In this document: positions 16,517 through 26,004 of the stretch, piece after piece
Numbering within the stretch: position 1 is the first letter of the stretch
Layout: each line of letters starts with the position of its first letter
Assembly: GCA_028277845.1 (NCBI GenBank)
Contig: JANQFL010000011.1
Span: 1 to 64,000, forward strand
DNA: 64,000 nt
From: Sneathiellales bacterium
GTDB lineage: Bacteria > Pseudomonadota > Alphaproteobacteria > JANQFL01
Direction: 5' to 3'
The notes under the pieces: generated by a model
What the model saw: only the letters and a program-made list of their open reading frames with translations
Databases searched by the model: none
Told to the model about the DNA's origin: nothing
Position numbers and translations under genes: made by a program

Positions 16517-16837
16517 CTAAGCCGTTGCGTCGATTGAGTTTTCGGCTTCCGGAGAATCGGCGCAGCATTCATCCAGCAGGAAGCCGACCGCTTCGTTCAT
16601 CGCTTCCAGAATGGGCCGGCAGATCAACATGCGGCCACGGCGCTCCTGCTCCACAAGTCCGACCCAAACCAACTTGCTGATGTGGTGCGATAAAGTGGAG
16701 CCGGGAATATCCAGGGATTTCTGGATATCGCCCACGGGCCGTCCGTCCGGCCCGCCACGGACCAGAACTCGGTAGATTTCCAGCCGCGTGGGATTCCCCA
16801 GGGCTTCCAGACGGCGCGCTGCCAGTTCGATATCCAT
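16517..16837 (-). CDS. ArsR-family repressor with C-terminal cysteine pair
   Basis: A 106-residue ArsR regulator. LEALGNPTRLEIYRVLVRGG (9-28) is the N-terminal signature, and DIPGSTLSHHISKLVWVGLV is the recognition helix and linker. The C-terminal DECCADSPEAE carries vicinal cysteines, a plausible arsenite or thiophilic-metal sensor. It lies upstream of the permease with 140 bp between them containing the operator. Cotranscription is possible, but the operator suggests a separate permease promoter. Confidence 0.88.
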   Translation of the reverse strand: MDIELAARRLEALGNPTRLEIYRVLVRGGPDGRPVGDIQKSLDIPGSTLSHHISKLVWVGLVEQERRGRMLICRPILEAMNEAVGFLLDECCADSPEAENSIDATA

Positions 16838-17025
16838 GGCGCCATTCTATGGCAACAGGCCGCCAAAAGGAACTGCCCGGCGGCGCCGGACCGGACGGTT
16901 TCGGGGCTTGACGCACCGCCGCCACGGTGGTCCACTCCCGCCGCCCGCATTGCCCCGGCCCGTCCGGGGCATGCCGGCCATCAACGAAAACCGGCAGCAG
17001 GCCGGATCGGTCAAAGGGGACAGAG

Positions 17026-17772
17026 ATGTCAGGTGTCATGATCGTCACCGGCGGCGGCCGGGGCATCGGCGCGGCCACGGCCCGGTTGGCCGGCTCACAT
17101 GGCTACAAGGTGTGCGTCAACTATCTTCGTGACGATGTTTCGGCGGACGCCGTGGTCAAGGACATTGTCGACAATGGCGGCGAAGCCTTTGCCGTTCATG
17201 CCGACACGTCCAACGAAGTGGATGTGGTCCGCTTGTTCCGGGAAACAGAGCAGGAGTTGGGCAAACCCACGGTTCTTGTCAACAATGCCGGCATCGTCGC
17301 TCCCTCTGAACGGGTCGAAAACTACACCATCGAGCGCATCACCCAGATCATGTCGGTCAATGTCATCGGCGCGATGCTTTGCGCCCGCGAAGCGGTCCGC
17401 CATATGTCGACGGAGCACGACGGTGAGGGTGGGGCCATCGTCAACGTTTCATCGGTCGCGTCCCGGCTGGGATCCCCCAACGAGTATGTCGACTACGCCG
17501 CGTCCAAGGCAGCGATCGATACGTTCACGCTCGGGCTGTCCAAAGAGGTTGCCGAACAGGGTATCCGCGTCAACGCTGTCCGGCCGGGTATCGTCGAAAC
17601 CGAGATCCATGCCTCCGGCGGCGACCCCGACCGGGCCAAACGCAAGTCTGTCGAAATTCCCATGAAACGGGCCGGCACGCCCGAGGAGATTGCCGAATCG
17701 ATTTTGTGGCTGGCATCGCCCGCCGCATCCTATGTGAGCGGCGCCATTCTCGATGTGTCCGGAGGCCGCTAG
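17026..17772 (+). CDS. Short-chain dehydrogenase/reductase (glucose dehydrogenase-like)
   Basis: A 248-residue classical SDR. It has the cofactor motif TGGGRGIG near the N-terminus, NNAG (about 87-90), a catalytic Ser in NVSSVASR and the YxxxK pair in YAASK, and ends with ISGAILDVSGG-type residues. NYLR after the glycine motif suggests NADP preference. It resembles 3-oxoacyl-ACP reductase or sugar dehydrogenases; the substrate is open. AAAGGGGA precedes ATG 17026. The next gene starts 2 nt after its stop, and the ribosome site of that gene lies inside this one, so they are translated together. Confidence 0.88.
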   Translation: MSGVMIVTGGGRGIGAATARLAGSHGYKVCVNYLRDDVSADAVVKDIVDNGGEAFAVHADTSNEVDVVRLFRETEQELGKPTVLVNNAGIVAPSERVENYTIERITQIMSVNVIGAMLCAREAVRHMSTEHDGEGGAIVNVSSVASRLGSPNEYVDYAASKAAIDTFTLGLSKEVAEQGIRVNAVRPGIVETEIHASGGDPDRAKRKSVEIPMKRAGTPEEIAESILWLASPAASYVSGAILDVSGGR

Positions 17773-17774
17773 TC

Positions 17775-18554
17775 TTGGCGCTTTCGTCTGATCAATGCGC
17801 CGACCTGTCGCGTGAAATCGGACAAGTCGCGCTACGTGCCGGCGCCAGAATTTTGGAAATCTACGGGAGCGACTTCGCAGTCGAGAGCAAAAGCGACCAA
17901 TCGCCCGTCACCGCCGCCGACCAGGCCGCGGAAGATATCATCCTCGAACACTTGGCCCGTTTGACGCCGGACTACCCGGTCGTGGCCGAAGAAAGCGTGG
18001 CCAAAGGCATTGTGCCGCAAATCGACAAGTCTCCGTACTGGCTTGTGGATCCGCTCGATGGGACCAGGGAATTCATTAGCCGTAACGGCGAATTCACCGT
18101 GAATATCGGATTGATCGTCGATCAACGACCTTTGATCGGGACCGTCTACGCGCCGGTCATCGGCACCCTGTATTGCGGCCTGGGCGCCGGCGGCGCCACC
18201 AAACAAATGAACGCCGATCCGCCGCAAGCCATATCTGTCCGCCAACCGCAACCGGACGGATTACGGGTCGTCGCGAGCCGCTCCCATCGTGATGCAGACA
18301 CCGACGCCTACCTGTCCGAGCTCGATGTCAAAGACGTGGTTTCGGCCGGTTCCTCGCTCAAATTTTGCACCGTAGCGGAAGGCAAGGCAGATCTGTATCC
18401 GCGCTTCGGCCGCACGATGGAATGGGATACCGCCGCGGGACAGGCCGTCCTGGAGTCCGCAGGCGGCAAGGTCACGACCATCGATGGCCAGGAATTTACT
18501 TACGGCAAGGAAAGCTTCGTCAATCCGGGGTTTATCGCCCGCGGCGACATTTGA
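17775..18554 (+). CDS. cysQ: 3'(2'),5'-bisphosphate nucleotidase CysQ-like
   Basis: A 259-residue inositol-monophosphatase-fold phosphatase. Metal site residues are in EES (about 76-78) and DPLDGTREF (D and D), and a second motif WDTAAGQAVL lies in the C-terminal half. The surrounding GEFTVNIGLI matches CysQ, which removes the 3' phosphate of PAP from sulfate assimilation. The start is TTG 17775, 9 nt after GGAGG (17761-17765), with no competing ATG. It is coupled to the SDR upstream. Confidence 0.9.
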   Translation: MALSSDQCADLSREIGQVALRAGARILEIYGSDFAVESKSDQSPVTAADQAAEDIILEHLARLTPDYPVVAEESVAKGIVPQIDKSPYWLVDPLDGTREFISRNGEFTVNIGLIVDQRPLIGTVYAPVIGTLYCGLGAGGATKQMNADPPQAISVRQPQPDGLRVVASRSHRDADTDAYLSELDVKDVVSAGSSLKFCTVAEGKADLYPRFGRTMEWDTAAGQAVLESAGGKVTTIDGQEFTYGKESFVNPGFIARGDI

Positions 18555-18658
18555 GCACCGACTTTTCGCCAAGCAAGACGTACGTATACTCCCCAACTTG
18601 TTCGTCACTCACGTCTCACGCACATTGAAGCTGAAAGTAGTAGTGGGACGAGATTCCA

Positions 18659-19174
18659 GTGGGCGAAGAGTATTTTCAGAAAACCGATGTGCAGGTCGAA
18701 GACCTCACCAGGGAGCATCTGCGGCAAACGCTCAGATATTGGGATATGTGCCGGGCGGGCCGTGCGATGCCCTCGCGGGCCGACATAGACCCGCTCGATA
18801 TTCCATATCTTTTATCGTCCCTGATGATCGTCGAACTGAATGGCGATCATCCCGCGGCGTCCGTGCGTTTGACGGGTACCCGCATCGTCGACGAATTCGG
18901 TTTCGATCCCACCGGCCGGTTGCTGCAGGACATTGAGGGGATCGACACGTTCTCGCTGCTGTGCCGTAAAACGGCGGAATGCGCGGCACCCACCTACGCC
19001 GCCGGCGACATGGCCTGGGCGCGCGTGCCGCACAAACAATTTCAGGCGGTCGCATTGCCGCTTTCAAGCGACGGTACCCTTGTCGACAAACTGATATTGT
19101 CGTTTCATTTTCCGGAATGGCGGGAGAGTGAAACGACGGATGTCTCCGCTCACGAATCGGCGAATAACCGCTAA
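18659..19174 (+). CDS. PAS-domain protein (PF07310 family), copy 1
   Basis: A 171-residue single-domain PAS_5 protein. The recognisable core is RYWDMCRAGRAMPSRADIDPLDIP followed by LTGTRIVDEFGFDPTG. These proteins have no attached output domain; they are numerous in Rhodospirillales and of unknown function, perhaps as stand-alone ligand or redox sensors. The start is GTG 18659. No kinase or cyclase partner is nearby. A second member follows at 19269, so the pair is probably a local duplication. Confidence 0.78.
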   Translation: MGEEYFQKTDVQVEDLTREHLRQTLRYWDMCRAGRAMPSRADIDPLDIPYLLSSLMIVELNGDHPAASVRLTGTRIVDEFGFDPTGRLLQDIEGIDTFSLLCRKTAECAAPTYAAGDMAWARVPHKQFQAVALPLSSDGTLVDKLILSFHFPEWRESETTDVSAHESANNR

Positions 19175-19268
19175 GACTTCAAGACGGCACCCGGTTATTG
19201 ACGCCGGTCATGTAATTCCGCTCGAATTCGCCTATGCCATCTCATTTTGGCGGCGTCAGAGCGGCAAC

Positions 19269-19760
19269 ATGGAAACCGAATTCGATGCGGAGCGATTACC
19301 GGAAGGTCCGGTACGGTCTGCCTTCATCTACTGGCAGGAACTCGTCGACCGCGATCCCTATCCGTCCCGGGACAAATTGGACCCCACCGACATCCCGGAA
19401 CTGCTTCCCAGCATCTGCCTGGTCGACGTCGAACACGACCCCGCGCGTTTCAAGGTGCGTCTCATCGGCGACAAGATCAAGGACGGCATGGGCTTCAATC
19501 CGACGGGATCCTATGTCGACGAGGTGGCCGGCACCGAAGATGTTTTCGAACGTTTCAAGAGCGTGGTGGAAACCGGCAGGGGCTATTGGCACGATACCAG
19601 GCTCCGCTTCGGCCCAAAGGACTACAAACGTTACTCGGTTGTTTGTTTGCCTCTGTTCGACGCGGAGCGCCGGGTCAATATGTTGCTGGTCGCTGCTCAC
19701 ATCTATTTCGACGAAACCCGCGCCTACGTTCAGATGACGATCACATCTTCGTCCGGTTGA
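19269..19760 (+). CDS. PAS-domain protein (PF07310 family), copy 2
   Basis: A 163-residue PAS_5 protein with the same layout as the gene before it: RSAFIYWQELVDRDPYPSRDKLDPTDIP then LIGDKIKDGMGFNPTGSY. It is clearly diverged from copy 1. ATG 19269 is chosen over an upstream ATG at 19128 because the extra 47 residues overlap copy 1 and have no family match. Its 3' end overlaps the convergent synthetase gene by 31 bp. Function unknown. Confidence 0.78.
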   Translation: METEFDAERLPEGPVRSAFIYWQELVDRDPYPSRDKLDPTDIPELLPSICLVDVEHDPARFKVRLIGDKIKDGMGFNPTGSYVDEVAGTEDVFERFKSVVETGRGYWHDTRLRFGPKDYKRYSVVCLPLFDAERRVNMLLVAAHIYFDETRAYVQMTITSSSG

Positions 19761-21577
19761 TCGGCATACAGCCGCTCCACCAACCCCGCGCGCCGGGCCA
19801 ACGCCGCATTCTGGTTGATGTAACCCTTGTCGGTGATTTCGTTCGCGTCGATGGATGGCGGTTCGGCCATCAGCATGACCCGGGCTATACGCGTGGACGA
19901 TGCCGGGTTGTCCGCGTTGTACTTTTGCAGACTATTGCGGATGTGGGCCACTACCTCGGAGGAACGCAACAAGTCGTCCGTCGACTCGGGCGCCGCTCCG
20001 GCCGGATGCAACTCCTTGCAGGCCTGCACGTTGGGCCAAGCCAGTACGGCGAGATAGTCCCGGTCGTGCCCGGCGATCAGCGCGTCCTGCAAAACGGGCG
20101 AACATGCCGCCAAGGCGGCAATGCGCAGGCCGCCCACATGCACCCAGGTGCCGGACGTCAGTTTGAAATCCTCGACGACACGGCCGTCGAAGACAAGACC
20201 TTTCGAGGGGTCATCGGGGTCGGCGAACTTTCCGGCGTCGCCGATGCAGTAATACCCTTCGTCGTCGAACGCCGCGTCCGTCAGGTCGGGGCGTTTGTAG
20301 TAGCCGGGCATGATGTTGGGACCCTTGACGCGCAACTCCATCTTGCTGCCGGAAGGCTGCATCTTGATGGCCACGCCCGGCAGCGGCAGGCCGATCACGC
20401 CCGCTTGCTCGATGATCCAATGCACCTGTGTCGACCCCGGTGCGGTTTCCGTTGAGCCCCAGGCCGAAAGCATCGCCACGCGCTCACCCCGCGACTGGAT
20501 GGACAGGTCTTCCAGACGCGTCCACAGGTCCTGGGGCAGAGCGGCAGCGGCATAGAAGGCCACCTGTAAATTCCGGAAGAACGTATCGCGCAGTTCGGCA
20601 TCGCGTTCCATGAACGGCAAAATCATGTTGTAGCCGGCCGGAACGTTGAAATGGATGGTCGACGGGATTTCCCGCAAATTCGCAACGGTCTGTTCGATCA
20701 GACCCGGCATGGGTTTGCCGCCGTCGACATACAGCGTGCCGCCGTTGCGCAATACCATGTTGAAGTTGTGATTGCCGCCGAACGTGTGATTCCACGGCAG
20801 CCAATCGACCAACACCGGCGGCGTTTCCTCCAGGAATTTCCAATATTGCGCCACCATGGCCTGGTTGGAGCACAGCATGCGGTGGGTGTTGATGACACCT
20901 TTGGGCATGCCCGTGGAACCGGAGGTGAAAAGGTATTTGGCGACCGTATCCGGACCGACGGCATCGAAAGCCTCATCCACGGCCTTGGTCGGTGCCGTCG
21001 ACAGCAAGTCGGCGAACGGTGTCGCCGCCATACCGTCGGGCGGCATGTCGCTGACCACCACTTCCACGCCGTCCAGGTCCAAGGCGCCTAGGGCGTTGGC
21101 GAACGGGGCGCCTTTCTCGGCGAACACCACGGCCGGTTCGATCAAGCCGAAAATGTGCTTCAGCTTGCCGTAGTCCTGGCTCATGAGGGAATAGGCCGGC
21201 GATGCCGGTGCGATCGGCACGCCGGCGACATGCGCGCCCAGCATCAGCAATGCGTTGTCGACCGAATTGCCGGAGAGGAACATGACAGGCCTGTCCGGAC
21301 CCAGGCCGCGATCGAGCAAGGATTGGGCAACGGCATTGGCGTAGGCGTTGGCTTGTCCGTAGGTGACTTTGCGCCAGTCCTTGCCGTCGGCGGTTCGCTC
21401 GGCCAAATACAGCCGGTCCGGTGTCCGCTCGGCCCAACGACGCAGCATCACGCCGACACTGCGATCCACATCGCCCAGCGCATAGCCGGACGTAAGAATG
21501 ATCGAACCGTCACGGCGCCGATCAACGTCGACATTGGGTGCGGCGAAATTCAAGTTGATGAATGGCGGCTTCGACAC
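19730..21577 (-). CDS. Feruloyl-CoA synthetase-like acyl-CoA ligase, copy B
   Basis: A 615-residue adenylate-forming ligase. The P-loop [19 protein letters not shown] is present, then GSTETAPG, GYYCIGDAGKF and a hinge with the late motif [13 protein letters not shown]. The layout is that of feruloyl-CoA synthetases (Fcs), which activate ferulate, coumarate or similar aromatic acids; the first-domain phrase LSGNSVDNA is typical. The start is GTG 21577 because AGGGAGA sits 4 nt upstream; an earlier GTG at 21592 lies before that site. It is directly downstream of a paralogue with 34 nt between them. The tail DEDVIVI is shared with copy A. Confidence 0.9.
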   Translation of the reverse strand: MSKPPFINLNFAAPNVDVDRRRDGSIILTSGYALGDVDRSVGVMLRRWAERTPDRLYLAERTADGKDWRKVTYGQANAYANAVAQSLLDRGLGPDRPVMFLSGNSVDNALLMLGAHVAGVPIAPASPAYSLMSQDYGKLKHIFGLIEPAVVFAEKGAPFANALGALDLDGVEVVVSDMPPDGMAATPFADLLSTAPTKAVDEAFDAVGPDTVAKYLFTSGSTGMPKGVINTHRMLCSNQAMVAQYWKFLEETPPVLVDWLPWNHTFGGNHNFNMVLRNGGTLYVDGGKPMPGLIEQTVANLREIPSTIHFNVPAGYNMILPFMERDAELRDTFFRNLQVAFYAAAALPQDLWTRLEDLSIQSRGERVAMLSAWGSTETAPGSTQVHWIIEQAGVIGLPLPGVAIKMQPSGSKMELRVKGPNIMPGYYKRPDLTDAAFDDEGYYCIGDAGKFADPDDPSKGLVFDGRVVEDFKLTSGTWVHVGGLRIAALAACSPVLQDALIAGHDRDYLAVLAWPNVQACKELHPAGAAPESTDDLLRSSEVVAHIRNSLQKYNADNPASSTRIARVMLMAEPPSIDANEITDKGYINQNAALARRAGLVERLYADQPDEDVIVI

Positions 21578-21611
21578 GTTTCTCCCTTTCACTACCGGCT
21601 GTTCTTGTCTT

Positions 21612-23468
21612 TCAATCTATCACGATCACGTCACCATCCGGGTCGGCTGCGTACAGCCGTTCGACCAGGTCGACCCGGCGGTCGAGTGTTGCCCGTTGGT
21701 TGACGTAGCCCTTGTCGGTGATCTCGTTGGCATCGATGGATGGCGGCTCGGCCATCAACATGACGCGCTCTATGCGCATGCTCGACCCGGCCTGTTCCGC
21801 ATTGTAGGCCCGCAACCCGCGCCGGATATGATCGGCAATCGCGGGGGAGCGCAACATGTCGACCGGATCGTCACCATTGGCGGTATCGCCGTAAAGCTCC
21901 TGACACGCTTCCATGTTGGGCCAGGCCAGCAAGCCGATGAATTCCCGGTCCTGACCGGTCACGACCGCATCGCGGACAACTGGCGACGCCGCGCCCAATG
22001 CCGCGACGCGCACGCCGCTGACATGAACCCAGGTTCCGGTTTCCAGTTTGAAGTCCTCGGCGACGCGGCCGTCGAAGCGAACGCCGTCCTCCGGACGGTC
22101 GGGATCAACCAGGCGCCCGGCATCACCGATTCTGTAGTACCCGTCCTCGTCGAACGCATCGGCCGTCAGATCGGGGCGCCGATAATATCCGGGCGTGACG
22201 ATCGGCCCCTTGACCATCAGCTCATAGGTATTGCCGCGCGGAACCATCTTGAGCTTGGCCCCGGGCATGGGCAGCCCGATGACGCCGGCTCCCTCGATGG
22301 CCCAGTTCACCGTGGTCACCGTCGGCGCCGTTTCGGTCGCGCCCCATCCTGAAATAAACGGGACCCGCATGCCGGTTTCCGCTACCGCCAGATCCTGCAT
22401 ACGCTGCCACAAGGCGTGGGGCAGATTGGCGCCGCCATAGGCCATGTATCGCAAGCGCCGGAAAAAACTGCGGCGGAGATCTTCATCCCTTTCCATTTCA
22501 TCGGCCAGCACCGTGAAGGCGATGGGTACCGAAGAATAGGTTGTCGGCGAAACCTCGCGCAGATTGCGGATGGTTTCTCCGAACATGCCCGGCAAGGGTT
22601 TGCCGCCGTCGATGTGGAGTGTTCCACCCAACCGCATGCTGGTATTGAAATTATAGTTCCCGCCGAATGTATGGCTCCAAGGCAGCCAGTCGACCGTGAC
22701 ATTTTCGTCCTCGGGCCCTGGGACGTATGTCAACTGCGCCATCTTCTGATTGGCGCACAACATGCGCTGGGTGTTGATGACGGCCTTGGGCAGACCGGTG
22801 GACCCCGAGGTGAACAGATATTTGGCAACGGTATTGCCGGTTTGGCGTTCGTAGGCATCGTCAACGGCGGGCGTGAACGGTGTACGCCGCAGGTCATCGA
22901 GTGATGTCGCGTCGAGCCCCTCGGGCTGGCCCCCCGCCGTCACAACCTCTATACCGTCCAGCGGCAGGGCCGACAGGGCCTCGGAAAACATCTTGCCGTC
23001 CTGCACGAACACTAGGCCGGGTCGCACCAAGTCAAAGACGTGTTTGAGTTTGGCGAAATCGGCGCTCATCAAGGAATATGCGGGCGACACCGGTGCTGCC
23101 GGTACGCCGGCGGTCATGGCCCCCAGAACGATCAATGCGTTGGCGATGCTGTTGCCCGACAGCAGCATGACCGGGCGGTCCGGGCCGAGATTCCGGTCGA
23201 GGAAGGACTGCGCGATCGCGTCTGCCGATGACCGGGCCGCCGCGTAGGACACTTCGACCCAGTGACCGTCCGAACCACGCTGCGCAAGCATGATGCGGTG
23301 GGGATCCTCATCCGCCCAGCGCCGCATATAGGCGCAGATATGACGTTCATAGTCGCCAAGCGGTGTGGGGTTTTCCAAAACCAGGCTGCCGTCCGGCCGG
23401 GCATCGACTGTGACATGACGCGGACCGAAACTGGTCGGCCGAAACGGTGGTGGAGCGGTTTCGGTCAT
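21612..23468 (-). CDS. Feruloyl-CoA synthetase-like acyl-CoA ligase, copy A
   Basis: A 618-residue ligase with the P-loop [38 protein letters not shown] and [13 protein letters not shown]. It is similar to copy B along its whole length but different at many positions, so this is an old tandem duplication with room for different substrates. Note Ala for Gly after the P-loop Lys. It is the first gene of a two-gene operon transcribed leftward. No enoyl-CoA hydratase/aldolase or vanillin dehydrogenase, the usual next steps of ferulate breakdown, is encoded nearby. Confidence 0.9.
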   Translation of the reverse strand: MTETAPPPFRPTSFGPRHVTVDARPDGSLVLENPTPLGDYERHICAYMRRWADEDPHRIMLAQRGSDGHWVEVSYAAARSSADAIAQSFLDRNLGPDRPVMLLSGNSIANALIVLGAMTAGVPAAPVSPAYSLMSADFAKLKHVFDLVRPGLVFVQDGKMFSEALSALPLDGIEVVTAGGQPEGLDATSLDDLRRTPFTPAVDDAYERQTGNTVAKYLFTSGSTGLPKAVINTQRMLCANQKMAQLTYVPGPEDENVTVDWLPWSHTFGGNYNFNTSMRLGGTLHIDGGKPLPGMFGETIRNLREVSPTTYSSVPIAFTVLADEMERDEDLRRSFFRRLRYMAYGGANLPHALWQRMQDLAVAETGMRVPFISGWGATETAPTVTTVNWAIEGAGVIGLPMPGAKLKMVPRGNTYELMVKGPIVTPGYYRRPDLTADAFDEDGYYRIGDAGRLVDPDRPEDGVRFDGRVAEDFKLETGTWVHVSGVRVAALGAASPVVRDAVVTGQDREFIGLLAWPNMEACQELYGDTANGDDPVDMLRSPAIADHIRRGLRAYNAEQAGSSMRIERVMLMAEPPSIDANEITDKGYVNQRATLDRRVDLVERLYAADPDGDVIVID

Positions 23469-23728
23469 AATCCTCCCTCGGCGACGGCCTTGTACCGGCC
23501 GATTACGCCATAAAGTACCATTTTACCGATACACCCATCGGTGCCGCCGACATTACCCGTGAAATCCGGACGATCCAAGGGCCGGAAGGGTCTACGACCG
23601 AATCTGGCACTCTACCCTCTTGCAGTGCTTGCCGCCGGCATGGCCCAATACTTCTGAACTACGAAAAAAAACGCCCAACCGGAAAGGAAATGCGTCCGCG
23701 TCACGCTTATCAGTACAAGGAGATGCCC

Positions 23729-23992
23729 ATGAGGGATATGGAGTTGCTGACCAAGGATTATCGTCTGACGACGGCGGAGATTCTCTACCACCTCCCGGAT
23801 TTCCCGAGCCTGCTGCAAACCTATCTCTGGCAGGATTACGACCTGGCCCCAAAGTATCCCCACCTGCAGAAATTTCTCGATTTCTGGGAAAGCGAGCTGG
23901 ACGGCAGACTGCATTCGGTCAAGGTCAGTTCACAAACATTGATCAAGCCACCACGCATCCGATCCGCCGCGTGGTCCCAATCCCTGCACTAA
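23729..23992 (+). CDS. Usg family small protein
   Basis: An 87-residue protein of the Usg family (PF06233): DYRLTTAEILYHLPDFP, LLQTYLWQDYDLAPKYP and LQKFLDFWESELDG. Function is unknown. It was named for a gene upstream of trpF in other bacteria, a context absent here. AAGGAG lies 6 nt before ATG 23729, so the in-frame ATGs at 23690 and 23723 are less likely. The upstream 260 bp hold nothing else I can name. Confidence 0.85.
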   Translation: MRDMELLTKDYRLTTAEILYHLPDFPSLLQTYLWQDYDLAPKYPHLQKFLDFWESELDGRLHSVKVSSQTLIKPPRIRSAAWSQSLH

Positions 23993-24096
23993 CGGTTTCT
24001 GCGGCGCAAGGCACGCACAAGTCTGTTTCCAAAGACACCCTTGGTCCTGGCTGGGCATCGACTACTTCACTTTCGGAAACCACGCGAGGATGAAGT

Positions 24097-25074
24097 ATGG
24101 GCAAGCTTGTCGACGGCGAATGGATCACCGACGACCGTATCGAGACCGACACAAGCGGCCGGTTTCAAAGAGTCGAGTCCCAACTCCGGAACTGGGTCAC
24201 CCGCGACGGCCGGGCCGGCCCTTCCGGTCAAGGCGGCTACAAGGCCGAGAGCGGCCGGTACCATCTGTATGCCGCCATCAACTGCCCGTGGGCGCATCGC
24301 ACGATGATCATGCGCAAGCTCAAGTCATTGGAGTCCGTCATTTCGTTGTCCCTGGTGGCGCCGCGCCGCAATGAACAGGGTTGGGTGTTCGACCGGTCAT
24401 CGGAAACCTACCGCGACGACGTCTTGGATACCGGGGCACTGCACCAGGTCTACACCGCCAGCAAACCGGATTACAGCGGCCGGGTGACGGTGCCGGTGTT
24501 GTGGGACAAACAGGGGGCGGAAATCGTCAGCAACGAATCGTCGGAAATCATCCGCATGTTCAACGACGCCTTCGACCCGCTGACCGGCAACAACACCGAC
24601 TACTATCCGGCCGATCTCCGCGAAGAGATCGACACGTTGAACGCGCGAATTTATGCGACCGTCAACAACGGCGTCTACCGCGCCGGGTTTGCGCGCACCC
24701 AGGAGGCTTACGACGAGGCGGTGACGGCGCTGTTCGAAACGCTGGATGATTTGGACGGCCGCCTGGCGACACGGCGGTACCTGACGGGCGACCGCCTGAC
24801 CGAAGCGGACTGGCGGCTGTTCCCCACGCTGGTGCGTTTCGACGTCGCCTACCACGGCGCCTTCAAATGCAATATCCGGCGCATCGCCGACTATGCCCAC
24901 TTGAGCGGCTATTTGCGCGAACTGTTTCAAATGCCCGGGATCGCGGAAACGGTCGATCTGGAAATCTACAAACGCGGGTACTATTCCATATCGGAGTTGC
25001 GCAACCCGCTCGGCATCATCCCCAAGGGGCCGTCCATCGACCTATGGGCGCCGCACGAACGCGACGCCCTGTAG
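24097..25074 (+). CDS. Glutathionyl-hydroquinone reductase (Xi-class GST)
   Basis: A 325-residue Xi-class glutathione transferase. The catalytic cysteine sits in NCPWAHR (C63), and the family residues TVPVLWDKQGAEIVSNESSEI, GNNTDYYP and GYYSISELRNPLGIIPKGP are present. The enzyme reduces glutathionyl-hydroquinones to hydroquinones with GSH, helping clear quinones from aromatic breakdown. GAGGATG precedes ATG 24097. The neighbouring aromatic acyl-CoA ligases are on the other strand, so a shared role is only suggestive. Confidence 0.92.
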   Translation: MGKLVDGEWITDDRIETDTSGRFQRVESQLRNWVTRDGRAGPSGQGGYKAESGRYHLYAAINCPWAHRTMIMRKLKSLESVISLSLVAPRRNEQGWVFDRSSETYRDDVLDTGALHQVYTASKPDYSGRVTVPVLWDKQGAEIVSNESSEIIRMFNDAFDPLTGNNTDYYPADLREEIDTLNARIYATVNNGVYRAGFARTQEAYDEAVTALFETLDDLDGRLATRRYLTGDRLTEADWRLFPTLVRFDVAYHGAFKCNIRRIADYAHLSGYLRELFQMPGIAETVDLEIYKRGYYSISELRNPLGIIPKGPSIDLWAPHERDAL

Positions 25075-25084
25075 CCGTTGCCCT

Positions 25085-25963
25085 TCAAAGACCGAGCACG
25101 AAATCGACCGACTGGCGGATGATGTCGTCATCGTTGAGGATCCGGTTGTGACCCAGGCCGCTGGTCGACACCATGCGGGACCCGGCCCAGCCCTGGGCGA
25201 TCTTGACCCCGTCGGACCAATCCACCTGCCGATCCTCGCGGTCGTGAATGACCAACAGATCCGATTGCGCCGTACGGCCGGCCTGCGGCACGTTGAGATG
25301 GCGCCACGGTACGCCGAGCCGGTCCTCGATTTTTCGTTGCATGCGGAACCGCACGGTTTCCGTCACACCGTGCTGCGCGGCGATGCGCTTCGACTGCTCG
25401 GTCATGTCGGCCGGCGACGCGACGAACACGAGCCGGTCGGTGTCGAACCCGTCATTGATGGCGTGCGCGACGGCGGCCGCACCCATGGAATGCGTCACGA
25501 CGCCGGCCACCGTGCCCAAACGGCGCGACAGGGTCCGTAGGGCACCCGCCATGTCGACCAGGTTGGTCCGCCGCCCCGTACTTTCTCCATGGGCCGGAAA
25601 ATCCATGGCGACGACGCGGAAGCCGGCCTCCAGCAGGGGCTCGACAAACCCCGAAAACTGCGACGCGCGGCCGCCCCAGCCATGCACCAGCAATACGGCC
25701 GGTCCCTTGCCCCAGCTCCAGGCGGCCAGATCCTGGGCGCCGAAGTCCAGGGCGAAGCGGTATCCCTTGTCGAGAAGATGGGGTGGGAAATCCGGATGCG
25801 CCGGTAGCGGCGGCGTAAGGAACCGGGTCACGGCTTGGCGGGACATGGCTTCGGGCGCCAGCACGCACGCCGCCCGCACCAACCCGCGACGCAGGCCGCC
25901 TCTGATCGATTTTATCCGAACGTTCGTGCTTTTTTTATCTGAACCCAATGATATGTCTGTCAT
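25085..25963 (-). CDS. Alpha/beta hydrolase, serine type
   Basis: A 292-residue alpha/beta hydrolase with oxyanion HGWGG (94-98), nucleophile S159 in VVTHSMGAAA (a variant of GxSxG with His at the first Gly), acid in HDREDRQVDW and base in GLGHNRIL. No signal peptide is evident; the N-terminus is basic. Substrate unknown. AAGGAG precedes ATG 25963. It follows a TetR gene by 41 nt and is probably in its operon and under its control. Confidence 0.85.
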   Translation of the reverse strand: MTDISLGSDKKSTNVRIKSIRGGLRRGLVRAACVLAPEAMSRQAVTRFLTPPLPAHPDFPPHLLDKGYRFALDFGAQDLAAWSWGKGPAVLLVHGWGGRASQFSGFVEPLLEAGFRVVAMDFPAHGESTGRRTNLVDMAGALRTLSRRLGTVAGVVTHSMGAAAVAHAINDGFDTDRLVFVASPADMTEQSKRIAAQHGVTETVRFRMQRKIEDRLGVPWRHLNVPQAGRTAQSDLLVIHDREDRQVDWSDGVKIAQGWAGSRMVSTSGLGHNRILNDDDIIRQSVDFVLGL

Positions 25964-26004
25964 GTCTGGTCTCCTTGGGAGAACGGTGAAATCAGATGAG
26001 GGCG

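Noticed and set aside
23469-23728. Riboswitch or tRNA between the ligase and usg
   Set aside because: No cloverleaf or conserved riboswitch motif could be found by eye.
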